From an uncultured Reyranella sp. (GTDB lineage Bacteria > Pseudomonadota > Alphaproteobacteria > Reyranellales > Reyranellaceae), in the NCBI RefSeq assembly GCF_945957355.1, contig NZ_CAMFKM010000015.1, forward strand, positions 89,347 through 153,346: a stretch of DNA of 64,000 nucleotides. The letters run 5' to 3'. A program made the position numbers and the translations under genes. Within the stretch, counting starts at the first letter, position 1; every line of letters starts with the position of its first letter. This document shows positions 32,478-44,744 of this stretch, piece after piece. A model generated the notes under the pieces. It did not search any database. It was not told the origin of the DNA and saw only the letters and a program-made list of their open reading frames with translations.

Positions 32478-33305
32478 TCAGTCGCGCATGCGGCGGGTCA
32501 GTCCCACCGTCCATTCCATCACCAGCATCAGCAGGAAGGCCGCGGCGATCAACACGCCCGACACGGCGGCGATTCGTGGGTCGAGCGTGGATTCCATCAT
32601 GCCCCACATGCGGATCGGCAGCATGTCGGTGCGCGCCGTCGACAGGAACAGCGACACGGGTACGTTGTCGATCGAGGCCATGAAAGCCAGGAACGCGCCG
32701 GCGAAGATGCCGGGCGCGATCAGCGGCAGGGTCACGCGGCGCAGCGTGTAGAGCCAGCTTGCGCCCAGGCTCTGCGAGGAGTCGTTCAGTGCGGGATCGA
32801 GCTGCGAGATGCTGGCGGAAGTCGTGTGGATGATGAATGGCACGGTCACGATCATGTGGCCGGCGATGATCAGGTTCAGCGACGGCCGGAAACCGATCAG
32901 CGTGAAGTACATCAGCGCCGCGAGGCCGAAAGTGAGACCCGGCAGGACCAACGGCGACAGGAAGAGTCCATCTGCCACGCGCGCCAGCCTGTGGCGATTC
33001 CGCGCCAGCCCGAGCGACGCCATGCTGCCGAAAAGGATGCCGAAGCCGGTCGACCACGCGGCCACCTCCAGCGAATTATGGACGGCGCGGTGGATCTGCC
33101 TCGATTGGGACGCATCGAACAGCGCCTCGTACCATTGGAGGGAGAAGCCGGTCGGCGGGAACTTGAGCGAACGGCCTTCGGTGAAGGATGTCGTCAGCAC
33201 GATCACCACCGGTGAGACGATGATCAGCAGCGCCAGCGTGGCCAGGGTGCCGATCACGAGACTGTAGGAAAGATCGCCGAGGCTGCGACGCCTACCCATG
33301 GACAT
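32478..33305 (-). CDS. ABC transporter permease (polyamine-type importer, PotC-like)
   Basis: 275 residues with about six membrane helices. The BPD_transp_1 coupling helix SLGASWLYTLRRVTLPLIAPG contains the EAA-like loop. The ATG at 33305 overlaps the upstream permease by 14 bp; an ATG at 33299 is also possible. It pairs with the permease at 33292, the solute-binding protein and the ATPase. The substrate is unknown; position suggests a ureide. Confidence 0.87.
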   Translation of the reverse strand: MSMGRRRSLGDLSYSLVIGTLATLALLIIVSPVVIVLTTSFTEGRSLKFPPTGFSLQWYEALFDASQSRQIHRAVHNSLEVAAWSTGFGILFGSMASLGLARNRHRLARVADGLFLSPLVLPGLTFGLAALMYFTLIGFRPSLNLIIAGHMIVTVPFIIHTTSASISQLDPALNDSSQSLGASWLYTLRRVTLPLIAPGIFAGAFLAFMASIDNVPVSLFLSTARTDMLPIRMWGMMESTLDPRIAAVSGVLIAAAFLLMLVMEWTVGLTRRMRD

Positions 33306-34131
33306 AACCTCCGGAGCGGCGGCCGAGGTAGGAGAGGGCACTCACGACCGTCAGCACCGAGACCAGCAGCGTGAGCGACACCACGGCGGCGAAGGGCCAG
33401 TTGAAGACGACCAGCGACTGCTGCCAGATCAGCAGCGGCAGGTAGATCAGGCGGACGCCGCCGATCACGGTCTGCGAGATGAAGGCGGTGGTGGAACTGG
33501 CGAACACCAGCAGGCAGCCCGCGACGAGGCCCGGCATGCTGAGTGGCACGATCACCTTGAACAGGGTGCGCCAGCGCGAGGCGCCAAGGGTGGACGAGGC
33601 GTCGCGCAAATTGGGATCGAGCCGCGACATCACGCTGATCAGCGGCAGCAGCATCAGCGGCATCTCGATCTGGGTCAGCGAAATCACGAGGCCGAGCTCG
33701 GTCTGCAGGAGGCGTAGCGGCTCGGAGATGATGCCCAGCTGCAGCAACAGGGTGTTCACGACCCCTTCGCGACCCAGCACGACGATCCAGGCGAAGGTGC
33801 GCACCACAACGGAGAGCAGCAGTGGCATCACGATGATGAAGATCAGCACCTTCTGCAGACGTGGCGAGGCATCGAGGTAGATCAAGGCCAGCGGGTAACC
33901 GATCACGATGGTGGCGCAGACGGTCTTGATACCGAGCAGCATCGTGTCGGCGATCACCTTGTAGCTGAAGGGATCGCCCAGGAACTTCACCCACTGGCCG
34001 ATGCCGGGCTGTGTGATCTTGTCGTCATTGAAGAAGCTCACGCCGACAAGCATCACCAGCGGCGCGAGGAAGATCGACGCAAAGGCCAGCGCGAGCGGCA
34101 GCGCGAGCTGCCACTCCGCCAGCTTTCTCAC
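33292..34131 (-). CDS. ABC transporter permease (PotB-like)
   Basis: 279 residues from a GTG at 34131 that overlaps the binding protein's stop (GTGA). Six predicted helices; the coupling segment STLGASRWRTLFKVIVPLSM is the EAA motif. It forms the heterodimeric channel with the permease that follows. Confidence 0.87.
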   Translation of the reverse strand: MRKLAEWQLALPLALAFASIFLAPLVMLVGVSFFNDDKITQPGIGQWVKFLGDPFSYKVIADTMLLGIKTVCATIVIGYPLALIYLDASPRLQKVLIFIIVMPLLLSVVVRTFAWIVVLGREGVVNTLLLQLGIISEPLRLLQTELGLVISLTQIEMPLMLLPLISVMSRLDPNLRDASSTLGASRWRTLFKVIVPLSMPGLVAGCLLVFASSTTAFISQTVIGGVRLIYLPLLIWQQSLVVFNWPFAAVVSLTLLVSVLTVVSALSYLGRRSGGYVHG

Positions 34132-35147
34132 TTCGCCATTTCCTTGTTGAACTTCTCGATCCAACCGGCGCGCAGTGGATTGATCTTCGCCCAGTCGTGA
34201 CGGACAAAGGTCGACATCTCGTCGAGGCTCTTCATCGGCAGGTAGGACGGCACCGGCACGTCCTTGTTGACGGGGATGAAGTTGTAGGGCGGCTTGGTCA
34301 GTGCCTCCTGCACTTCCTTGCCCGCGACGATGTCGATGTACTTGTAGGCGTTCTCGACGTCCGCCGCGCCCTTGGCAATGTGTAGGGTCGTGAGGAAGGT
34401 GATGGCGCCGGTCTCGGGCTTCACGAACTCGATGTCGACGCCACGGCCTTTCAGCGTCGCGACGGTCTGGGTGTTGGTGTACATCACGTCGCACTGGCCT
34501 TGCTGGAACAGGCTCGGCATGGCGGCCGGTTGGCCGACCGCGGCGATCTTCGGCAGGACCTTCTTCAGTTCGACTAGCGCCGGCTCGATGTTGGTCTCGG
34601 AGCCGCCGAACACCTTGGCGATTTCGATCAGTGACACAGTGCCGAACGTCGTCTGGAAGCCGGTGATGCCCAGCCGCGAGACCCACGGATCGGTGAACAG
34701 GTCCTTCCAGCCCTTGGGCGCCGGAACCTTTTTCGGATTGTAGGCGATACCCACGACCTGCGCGTTGACGCCGACGCCCCATTCGTCGACGAGGCCGGCC
34801 GGCAGCTTGGAGGCATTGCTGATCTTCCTGATGTCGAGCTTGTCGAAGAGGCCGTCCTGGATCGCGATGATGCGCGGACCGGGATCGAGCACGAAAGCGT
34901 CGAACGGCGGCGCGCCGCGCGCGGCCTTGGCCTTGGCGACCTGGTCGACGGCGAAGAGCGGCTGCAGCTCGAGGTCGACGCTGTCCTTTTTCTTCAGCGC
35001 TGGCGCCACGATGGCGCGGAAGGCTTCTTCCCAGGTGCCGGGATAGATGGCTGCGGCGACACTGCCCTTGGCGTGCGCGATCGAGGGAAGGAACGAGGCG
35101 CCGCCGAGTGCGGTCGCACCGGCGAGCAGATGTCTGCGACTGATCAT
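34128..35147 (-). CDS. ABC transporter substrate-binding protein (spermidine/putrescine type)
   Basis: 339 residues from the ATG at 35147. A Tat-like signal (SRRHLLAGATALGGASFL) ends SIAHAKG. The mature part has the PotD/PotF-type bilobal pattern: AAIYPGTWEEAFRAIVAPAL, GWKDLFTDPWVSRLGITGF, and NAYKYIDIVAGKEVQEAL. It captures substrate in the periplasm and delivers it to the permeases. Gene order ATPase, binding protein, permease, permease is standard for this family. Confidence 0.87.
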   Translation of the reverse strand: MISRRHLLAGATALGGASFLPSIAHAKGSVAAAIYPGTWEEAFRAIVAPALKKKDSVDLELQPLFAVDQVAKAKAARGAPPFDAFVLDPGPRIIAIQDGLFDKLDIRKISNASKLPAGLVDEWGVGVNAQVVGIAYNPKKVPAPKGWKDLFTDPWVSRLGITGFQTTFGTVSLIEIAKVFGGSETNIEPALVELKKVLPKIAAVGQPAAMPSLFQQGQCDVMYTNTQTVATLKGRGVDIEFVKPETGAITFLTTLHIAKGAADVENAYKYIDIVAGKEVQEALTKPPYNFIPVNKDVPVPSYLPMKSLDEMSTFVRHDWAKINPLRAGWIEKFNKEMAK

Positions 35148-35166
35148 GGAAGAAGCTCCGTGGTTG

Positions 35167-36261
35167 TCAGGTGGAACGCGGGAACAGGGTGGGACGCGCG
35201 TCGGCGGCCAGGGTGCAGTAGGTCCGGGCCGTCTCGCCCAAGACCGCGCGCCGCGGCTCGATGATCTTGAGGAAGGTGCCGTCGGCGGCGCGCGCCTCGT
35301 GGACGAGTTGTGCACCGATCGGCAGGGCGAGCCCGGGCTCGATCTTCCAGGCATCGGGGCCGGGCGTCGCGGAGAGCGACAGCTGCTCAGGTCGCACAGA
35401 CATCAGCACAGGGGCGCCGATGCCGACGCCGGCAGGTGCCGGCAGGGTGAGGCTCGCGCCGGCGTCCAGGGCGACCGTCGCGGTGCCGTTCTGGAGAGAG
35501 GCGACCTTGCCGTTCATCAGGTTGGTGGTGCCGATGAAGCCGTTGACGAACAGGGTCTGGGGCTGGTCGTAGATCGCGACCGGCGTGTCGAACTGTTCGA
35601 CCTTGCCCTTGTGCATGACGGCGATCCGATCGGCGACGCTCATCGCCTCATCCTGATCGTGCGTCACCAGGATGGTCGTGAGGCCGAGTGTCCGCTGCAG
35701 CCGCTTGATCTCGATCTGCATGTCGAGGCGCAGATTGCGGTCGAGCGCCGCGAACGGCTCGTCGAGCAGGAGTATGGAGGGCTCGATGGCGAGTGCGCGC
35801 GCCAGCGCCACCCTCTGCTGCTGGCCACCGGAGAGCTGGCGCGGCAGGCGCTCCTTGAATCCGCCGAGCTGGACGGTCTCGAGGAAGCGCGAGACCCGTG
35901 CCTGGACGTCGGGCCCCTTTAGGCCGCGGGCGCGCAGGCCGTAGGCGACGTTCTCCGCCACCGTCATGTGCGGGAACAGCGCGTAGTTCTGGAAGACGAT
36001 GCCGATGTTGCGCTGGTTGGGCGGTAGATGGTCGATGGTGGCGCCGTCGACGCGTACGCGGCCCGCAGCCTGCCGCACGAATCCGGCGATGACCCTGAGA
36101 AGGGTGGTCTTGCCGCAGCCGGAGGGGCCGAGCAGGGCCACGACCTCGCCCGGATCGATGGCGAGCGTCACGCCGTCGACTGCGGTCGAGGTTCCATAGC
36201 GGACGCTTAGGTCTTCGACGTCGAGCGCGCGCGCGGCGTTGACTTTCAATGCTTCCGGCAA
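35167..36261 (-). CDS. ABC transporter ATP-binding protein (PotA-like)
   Basis: 364 residues from a TTG at 36261, chosen because GGGAGG lies 8 nt upstream and the upstream gene ends at 36320. Walker A GPSGCGKTTL, signature LSGGQQQRVALARAL, Walker B ILLLDEPFAALDRN, switch His in VTHDQDEAM, and a C-terminal TOBE domain (about 265-350, with VLMSVRPEQLSLS). It energises the importer encoded by the three genes that follow. Confidence 0.9.
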   Translation of the reverse strand: MPEALKVNAARALDVEDLSVRYGTSTAVDGVTLAIDPGEVVALLGPSGCGKTTLLRVIAGFVRQAAGRVRVDGATIDHLPPNQRNIGIVFQNYALFPHMTVAENVAYGLRARGLKGPDVQARVSRFLETVQLGGFKERLPRQLSGGQQQRVALARALAIEPSILLLDEPFAALDRNLRLDMQIEIKRLQRTLGLTTILVTHDQDEAMSVADRIAVMHKGKVEQFDTPVAIYDQPQTLFVNGFIGTTNLMNGKVASLQNGTATVALDAGASLTLPAPAGVGIGAPVLMSVRPEQLSLSATPGPDAWKIEPGLALPIGAQLVHEARAADGTFLKIIEPRRAVLGETARTYCTLAADARPTLFPRST

Positions 36262-36319
36262 CTGTTGCGCCTCCCGCGAGGTGCAAACGCAAGGGGCATG
36301 CCAACCATCGGCGAGGCAC

Positions 36320-37234
36320 TCATGCCGGAAATTGCTCGCGCCACGATTTCGCAATGTCGTCGCGCCGCGCGATCCACACCTTGTCGCCGTAGGATTCGAG
36401 CAGCGTGAGCACGCGCTTGAAGGCGGCGAAGCGACCGGGGCGGCCGGCGATGCGCAAATGCCAGCCGATGTTCAGCAGCTTGGGATGGCCGGCTTCGCCT
36501 TCCTCCAGCAGCGTTTCGATGGCGTCGCTGACATAGTCGACCATCTCGTCGGCGCGGACGAAGCCGTTCGGGTGGAAGAACTTCATGTCGTTGCTGTCGA
36601 GTGCGTAGGGAACGACCAGGAGAGGACGCTGCAGATCCGTCCTATCCCAGTAGGGAAGGTCGTCGTCGAAACCGTTGCTCGCGTAACTGAAGCCCAGCTC
36701 ACGCAGGATCGAGCGAGTCTCGGGGCTTTCGCTGCCGCGGCAGAAGAAGCCCGCAGGGCTTTGGCCTGTCGCGCTTTTCATCACGTCAATGCAACGCCGG
36801 AGATCGCGCAGTTCGCTCTCGCGATCGGCATACTCGGCATGCGCGCGCCACAGCCAGCCATGGCACGCCGCCTCGTGCCCGGCCTCGACGATCCGCCGGG
36901 CGAGGAGGGGCAGGCGCTCGACGGCGCGGCCGCACATATAGAAGGTCGCCGGCGTCCGGTGCTTTTCCAGCGCGGCCAGCATACGCCAGATGCCGGCACG
37001 CATGCCGTAGGCGAAGATCTGCTCATTGCCCTGGTCCCAGCGTCCCGGCGGAACCACGCTCACAACCTCGGAGATCTTCTCGGCCTGCGGATCGCCGTCG
37101 CTGACGGCGAACTCCGCGCCTTCCTCGAAATTGACTACCAGCGAGACGGCGAGGCGGGCGCCGCCGGGCAGCTTCCAGGCCGGCGGCGTCCCGCCATAAC
37201 CCACCAGGTCGCGCGTCTGGCTCACGCCTTGCAT
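36320..37234 (-). CDS. PuuE-like polysaccharide deacetylase family protein (copy 3, divergent)
   Basis: 304 residues from the ATG at 37234 (GGAGG five bases upstream). It is clearly related to the two PuuE copies (VNFEEGAEFAVSDGD, YGMRAGIWRMLAALEKHRTP, EAACHGWLWRAHAEYAD) but has lost the YCRYGP-NTRR block, which here reads FFCRGSESPETRSILRELG. It may therefore act on a different ureide or amide. It is divergent from the M20 hydrolase gene. Confidence 0.8.
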   Translation of the reverse strand: MQGVSQTRDLVGYGGTPPAWKLPGGARLAVSLVVNFEEGAEFAVSDGDPQAEKISEVVSVVPPGRWDQGNEQIFAYGMRAGIWRMLAALEKHRTPATFYMCGRAVERLPLLARRIVEAGHEAACHGWLWRAHAEYADRESELRDLRRCIDVMKSATGQSPAGFFCRGSESPETRSILRELGFSYASNGFDDDLPYWDRTDLQRPLLVVPYALDSNDMKFFHPNGFVRADEMVDYVSDAIETLLEEGEAGHPKLLNIGWHLRIAGRPGRFAAFKRVLTLLESYGDKVWIARRDDIAKSWREQFPA

Positions 37235-37250
37235 GTCGTCCTCCATCAGG

Positions 37251-37281
37251 ATGTGCACATTTCTTGACGTTATGTGCACAT
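37251..37281. promoter_or_regulatory. Twin ATGTGCACAT palindromes in divergent promoter region
   Basis: Perfect 10-bp palindromes ATGTGCACAT occur at 37251-37260 and 37272-37281, 21 bp apart (two helical turns), between the PuuE-like and M20 genes. The TGT-N-ACA core suits GntR FCD-type operators, and a GntR gene closes this cluster (38577). A TTGACG hexamer (37264-37269) lies between the palindromes and could be a -35 for the rightward transcript. Confidence 0.65.
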
Positions 37282-37306
37282 AATTTTACCAACCGCCGGC
37301 AGGCCC

Positions 37307-38587
37307 ATGACCGAACTCCACCGCGACCTCGATCCCGAAACCGCTCTGGCCAGGCAGTGGTTCGAGTATCTTCGATCGCATTCGAAGGCCCGCCTCGGCG
37401 TCACCCGCGCGTCCTACGGCGAGGGCGAGCAGATGGCGCACGACCTGATGCAAGGCATCGGCCAGTCGCTGGGGCTGGAGACCCGCACCGACGCCGCCGG
37501 AAACCTCTACCTGACCCTGCCGGGGCAGGATCGCTCCCTGCCTGCAATCATGACGGGCTCGCATCTCGATTCGGTGCCGGAGGGCGGCAACTACGACGGC
37601 GCTGCGGGCGTGGTCGCGGGCATGGCGATGCTGGCGCGCTGGCATCGCGCGGGTCGCCGTCCGAAACGGGACATCACAGTCATGGGCGTGCGCGCGGAAG
37701 AATTGTCCTGGTTTCCCGCGCCCTATATCGGCAGCCGCGCCGCCTTCGCCCTGCTGGAGCCTGAGGCGCTCGATGTCTGCCGTCGTCCCGACACGGGGCG
37801 GACACTGGCCGAGCACATGAAGGAGGCCGGCTTCGCACCCGACCGTATCCGGGCCCGCGAACGCCAGCTCGATCCCGCGCGCATTGCCTGCTTCCTGGAA
37901 CTCCATATCGAACAGGGACCGGTGCTCGTTCAGCGTGGTCTGCCGGTCGGGATCGTGACGGGCATCCGGGGCAACCTGCGCTATCGCGATCCGCATATCG
38001 TCGGCCGCTACGGCCACGCCGGCGCTGAGCCGCGGCTCTCGCGCAACGACGCGGTGATGGCCGGCATCGAATTCGTGTCACGGCTGGAGGCGCTTTGGCT
38101 GGAACACGAGGCGGCTGGCAAGGACCTGGTCTGCACCGTCGGCCGGTTCCACACCGATACCGCCGTTCACACCATGACCAAGATTCCGGGCGAGCTCTGG
38201 TTCTCCATGGACATTCGCAGCGAGGACAACGAGGTGCTGCTGGCGATCGACCGGAGGCTGCGCGAGATCGCAGCCGAGATCGGCGCACGGCGCGGCGTCA
38301 CGATCGATCTCGGCGCCTTCACCAATGCGAAGCCAGGGCCGATCGACGGTGGGCACCGCGGGCGACTCGAGCGACTGGCGAAGCAGCTCGGCATCGAGGC
38401 GCTGCCGATGGCGAGCGGGGCGGGACACGACGCGGCGGTGTTCGGCATCATGGGCGTGCCCACGGCGATGATCTTCATCCGCAACGAACATGGTAGCCAC
38501 AACCCGGACGAGGCCATGGACCTCGCCGACTTCTCGCAAGGCCTCAGGCTGCTGGTCGCCGCGGTGGAGGAGATCGATGCCGCGTAA
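37307..38587 (+). CDS. M20 family Zn-dependent amidohydrolase (allantoate/carbamoyl type)
   Basis: 426 residues from the ATG at 37307. Peptidase M20 hallmarks: TGSHLDSVPEGGNYDGAAG (metal ligands His and Asp), the EELSWF Glu-Glu, FLELHIEQGPVL (His ligand), and a terminal FIRNEHGSHNPDEAM. The family includes allantoate amidohydrolase (AllC) and N-carbamoyl amino-acid hydrolases. With puuE and allA in the same cluster, allantoate as substrate is the simplest reading. It overlaps the GntR gene by 11 bp. Confidence 0.85.
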   Translation: MTELHRDLDPETALARQWFEYLRSHSKARLGVTRASYGEGEQMAHDLMQGIGQSLGLETRTDAAGNLYLTLPGQDRSLPAIMTGSHLDSVPEGGNYDGAAGVVAGMAMLARWHRAGRRPKRDITVMGVRAEELSWFPAPYIGSRAAFALLEPEALDVCRRPDTGRTLAEHMKEAGFAPDRIRARERQLDPARIACFLELHIEQGPVLVQRGLPVGIVTGIRGNLRYRDPHIVGRYGHAGAEPRLSRNDAVMAGIEFVSRLEALWLEHEAAGKDLVCTVGRFHTDTAVHTMTKIPGELWFSMDIRSEDNEVLLAIDRRLREIAAEIGARRGVTIDLGAFTNAKPGPIDGGHRGRLERLAKQLGIEALPMASGAGHDAAVFGIMGVPTAMIFIRNEHGSHNPDEAMDLADFSQGLRLLVAAVEEIDAA

Positions 38588-39323
38588 GCCGAGGAAGGGT
38601 GACGTTGCCGCCGACGAGGCGGTCTATGGCGCGATCCGGCGGGCGATGCACATGGGCCGCCTCGCCCCCGGCACCAAGCTGCAGGAGCCGGCGCTGGCGC
38701 GCGTGCTGGGCGTCAGCCGCGAGCGCGTCCGCAAGGCGCTGCACCGGCTGGTACACGAGGGCTGGCTGACCGCGATCCCCAACCGCGGCACCTTCGTGCC
38801 GTCGCTCACGGTCGAGGAGATGCGCGAGATCTACGACGTCCGCTCCATGCTGGAGGCGGCGATCGTGCGGCGGCTCAGCGAGGGCCATACCACGGCCGCG
38901 GCGAAGCGCCTCAAGGCGCATGTCGCGGAGGAGAAGGCCGCGACCCGCCGCGACGATCGCGGGCGCCTGTTCGAACTCTCCGGCGAGTTCCACGTCCTGC
39001 TCGCGGAACTCTGCGGCAACGACGAGCTGACACGCCTGCTGCGCGGGCTGCTGACGCGCTCCACCATGCACTTCTCGCTGGCCGCGCCGCGCCAGCTCAC
39101 CAACTGCGCCGGCCCGCACGAGCACGGCGACATCGCCGAGGCGATCATAGGTGGGAAAGCGGACAGGGCGGCGAAGCTGATGCTCGTCCATCTCGCCGGT
39201 CTCGTGACCCTGCAGGCCGGCCACCCGCCGGAGCAGAAGCCCGTCGATCTCGCGGAGGCGTTTCGCGACATCGAGGGCAAGCCGGTTCGGGAGGCCATCG
39301 GCCGGCGCATCCGAAATGCCTAG
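38577..39323 (+). CDS. GntR family (FCD) transcriptional regulator
   Basis: 248 residues from the ATG at 38577 (GGAGGA SD). Winged helix: KLQEPALARVLGVSRERVRK with NRGTFVPSL; C-terminal FCD effector domain with the metal/ligand set FELSGEFHVLLAELCGN and the His in PHEHGDIAEAI. It is translationally coupled to the M20 gene and is the likely regulator of the ureide cluster through the ATGTGCACAT pair. The effector is probably a ureide or glyoxylate-type metabolite (inference). Confidence 0.88.
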   Translation: MPRKPRKGDVAADEAVYGAIRRAMHMGRLAPGTKLQEPALARVLGVSRERVRKALHRLVHEGWLTAIPNRGTFVPSLTVEEMREIYDVRSMLEAAIVRRLSEGHTTAAAKRLKAHVAEEKAATRRDDRGRLFELSGEFHVLLAELCGNDELTRLLRGLLTRSTMHFSLAAPRQLTNCAGPHEHGDIAEAIIGGKADRAAKLMLVHLAGLVTLQAGHPPEQKPVDLAEAFRDIEGKPVREAIGRRIRNA

Positions 39324-39463
39324 GGGGCGACGCGCTCCCTTGCTTCAGTCGGTGAGAATCTCAAGCGGCGTTCGTGGATCGCGTTGCGCTGGACGATGAA
39401 GAGCGGGGCGCTAGACTGTCGCCGTCGTCTTGCGTGAGGACGCGATCGGGTGGGGAGAGTCGA

Positions 39464-40401
39464 GTGAGGCGGCGCGAGCTGCTCTTGGGTGCCGGTGCCG
39501 CCGGGCTGTCTAGCTCTGCGTTCGCCCAGAAGAGTCCCCGTGTCGGCTTCCTGGTCTCGGGTGAGGCCGGGCCGAGTTGGTCATCGTTTCGGAAGGCCAT
39601 GGCGGATCTCGGCTATGTCGAGGGTCGCACCGTCGCGTTCGATTATCGCGATGCCGGCGTCAACAGTGGCGCCATCGATACGCTCGCCCGCTCCCTGGTC
39701 GAGGGCCAGGTCGACGTGATCGTCGCCGTGCTATCACAGGCGATCGTCGCGGCGCGCAGCGCGACCGACAGGGTTCCCATCGTCTTCTTCGGGGCGGCGC
39801 CGGAGATCGGCGGGATCAGCAACGTCGCGCGGCCCGGAGGCAACCTGACCGGCGTTTTCAGTCCCAGCGCCACGGTCGCAGCCAAGGCTCTTCAGCTCTT
39901 CGCCGAGATCCGGCGCGACACACGCTCGTTCGGCCTGCTCCTGAACGCCCTCGATCCATTCAGCGTGCCGCTGCGGCGGGAAGTCGAGCTCTCGGCCGAG
40001 GCGCAGCGGATCCGTCTGGTGCCCGTGGCGGTCGGCGCCTCCGCCGAGCTCCCGGCCGCCTTCGAGGCGGTCGTTCGGGACGGCGTCGATGGCGTGATGG
40101 TGCAGCCCAGCCTCGGCTTTGACGTGACGGCCGACCTTGCGCTCCGCAACCGGCTGCCGTCCATTTCCTTCCGTCGCGAATTCGCGGAGGCCGGCGGTCT
40201 CATGGCCTACGGCGCCAGCCAGGTGGACAACATGCGGGCCGTCGCGGGCTATGTCGACCGCATCCTAAAGGGCGCACGCCCGGGCGACTTGCCGGTGCAG
40301 CAATCCTCGCGCTTCGAGCTCGTCGTCAACCAGAGGACCGCCCGCGCGCTCGGCATCGTCGTGCCGCCGCTCTTCCTCGCGCGGGTCGACGAGGTCATCG
40401 A

Positions 40402-40405
<4 letters not shown>
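39464..40405 (+). CDS. ABC transporter substrate-binding protein (ABC_sub_bind family), signalling operon
   Basis: 313 residues from a GTG at 39464 with GGGGAG upstream. Tat-like signal (RRRELLLGAGAAGLSSSAFA). Pattern: PRVGFLVSGEAGPSW, LVEGQVDVIVAVLS, VARPGGNLTGVFSP, and the end ALGIVVPPLFLARVDEVIE. Its stop overlaps the histidine kinase start by 4 bp (GTGA). This makes a ligand-binding role in the sensor circuit more likely than transport; there are no permease genes. Confidence 0.82.
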
Positions 40406-43253
<2,848 letters not shown>

Positions 43254-43257
<4 letters not shown>

Positions 43258-43619
43258 GCAAGAAGATACTCGTCGTCGAAGACACCGAGGATAATCGACA
43301 GATCCTTCGCGACCTGCTCGGCATGGCGGGATATGAAATGGTCGAGGCGCATGACGGCGCCGAGGGGGTCGTCATGGCCGAGAGGCACCGTCCCGACCTC
43401 ATCTTGATGGATATCCAGATGCCGGTGATGGACGGTTACGAGGCGACGCGCCGCATCAAAGCCATACCCGAGCTGAAGGCGATCCCTGTGGTGGCCGTTA
43501 CCTCCTATGCGCTTTCAGGCGACGAAGCACGCACGCGCGAGGCCGGCTGCGACGCCTATATCGCCAAGCCCTACAGCCCCCGCCAGCTGCTGGCCAAGGT
43601 TCGCGAGATCCTGGGCTGA
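43254..43619 (+). CDS. Single-domain response regulator (CheY-like)
   Basis: 121 residues. ATGA overlap with the kinase gene. Acidic pocket ILVVEDTEDN, Asp53 in LILMDIQMPVMDG, Ser/Thr in VAVTSYAL and Lys104 in YIAKPYSP are all in place. It carries no output domain, so it presumably relays phosphate or binds partner proteins. DivK-like receivers look similar. Confidence 0.92.
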
Positions 43620-43622
43620 ACC

Positions 43623-44741
43623 ATGCGAGATCCCGCCCGCATCCTTGTCGTCGACGACGTTCCCGACAATGTCGAGATCCTGCGCATGCGCCTCGAAAGC
43701 CTGGGCTACGAGGTCGTGACGGCCGTGGACGGCGAGCAGGGACTGGCGATGGCGCGGGAGGCGCTGCCCGACCTGATCCTGCTCGATATCATGATGCCGG
43801 GGATCGACGGGCTGGAGGTCGTGCGCCGGCTTAAGGCCGACCGCAGCCTGCCATTCATCCCGGTCATCATGGTCACCGCGAAGGCCACGCCGAAGGACGT
43901 CGTCGCCGGGCTGGAGGCGGGCGGGGACGACTATCTCACCAAGCCGGTCGATCACGGCGCGTTGATCGTCCGCGTGCGGGCGATGCTGCGCATCAAGGCC
44001 CTGCATGACGAGATCCAGGAGCTGAACCGCGCGCTGGAAGCGAAAGTGGCCGCGCAGGTCGACGAGCTGCAGCGCGTCGGTCGCCTGCGCGGCTTCCTGG
44101 CGCCGCAGCTCGCGCAGGCCATCGTATCGTCGGGCGACGAGAGGATCCTGGAGAATCACCGGCGCGAGGTCGTGGCGATGTTCTGCGATCTGCGGGGCTT
44201 CACTTCGTTTTCAGAGACCGCGGAGCCCGAGGACATCATGGCCGTCCTCGCCGAGTATCACGGGGCGGTCGGCCCGCTGATCCGCAAGTACGAGGGCACG
44301 CTCGACCGCTTCACGGGCGACGGCATGCTGGTGTTCTTCAACGATCCCCTGCCCTGTGATGACGCGCCGGACCGTGCGGCGCGGCTGGCCGTCGAGATGC
44401 GCGATGCCGTGGCGTCGCTCGCGCCGGGCTGGCAGAAGCGGGGCTACAGGCTGGGCCTCGGCATCGGCATGGCGCAGGGCTACGCCACGCTGGGACGCAT
44501 CGGCTTCGAGGATCGTTTCGACTACACGGCGATCGGCGCCGTGATCAACCTCGCGGCCCGCCTGTGCGCCGAGGCGAGCGATGGCGAGGTGCTGGTGAGT
44601 GGCCGTCTCGCCGCCGCGATCGAGGCGATGTCCGATGTCGAGGATCTCGGCGACCGGCAGCTGCGCGGCATGTCGCGGCCGGCAGCGGTCGCGAGGCTGC
44701 GCGCGGTCAGGATCGCGCCAGCGATGGATGCGCGGGAGTAG
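43623..44741 (+). CDS. Response regulator with class III adenylate/guanylate cyclase output
   Basis: 372 residues. Receiver (1-125) with Asp55 in LILLDIMMPGIDG and Lys in YLTKPVD. A linker helix (about 130-160) precedes the cyclase homology domain (about 180-350). Both metal Asp residues are present: VAMFCDLRGFTSF (Asp189) and DRFTGDGMLVF (Asp233). In the purine-binding segment YTAIGAVINLAARL, the Asp of the usual IGDxVN is replaced by Ala, so base specificity cannot be assumed. It probably makes cAMP or cGMP when phosphorylated. It lies 3 bp after the CheY-like gene. Confidence 0.87.
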   Translation: MRDPARILVVDDVPDNVEILRMRLESLGYEVVTAVDGEQGLAMAREALPDLILLDIMMPGIDGLEVVRRLKADRSLPFIPVIMVTAKATPKDVVAGLEAGGDDYLTKPVDHGALIVRVRAMLRIKALHDEIQELNRALEAKVAAQVDELQRVGRLRGFLAPQLAQAIVSSGDERILENHRREVVAMFCDLRGFTSFSETAEPEDIMAVLAEYHGAVGPLIRKYEGTLDRFTGDGMLVFFNDPLPCDDAPDRAARLAVEMRDAVASLAPGWQKRGYRLGLGIGMAQGYATLGRIGFEDRFDYTAIGAVINLAARLCAEASDGEVLVSGRLAAAIEAMSDVEDLGDRQLRGMSRPAAVARLRAVRIAPAMDARE

Positions 44742-44744
44742 GGC

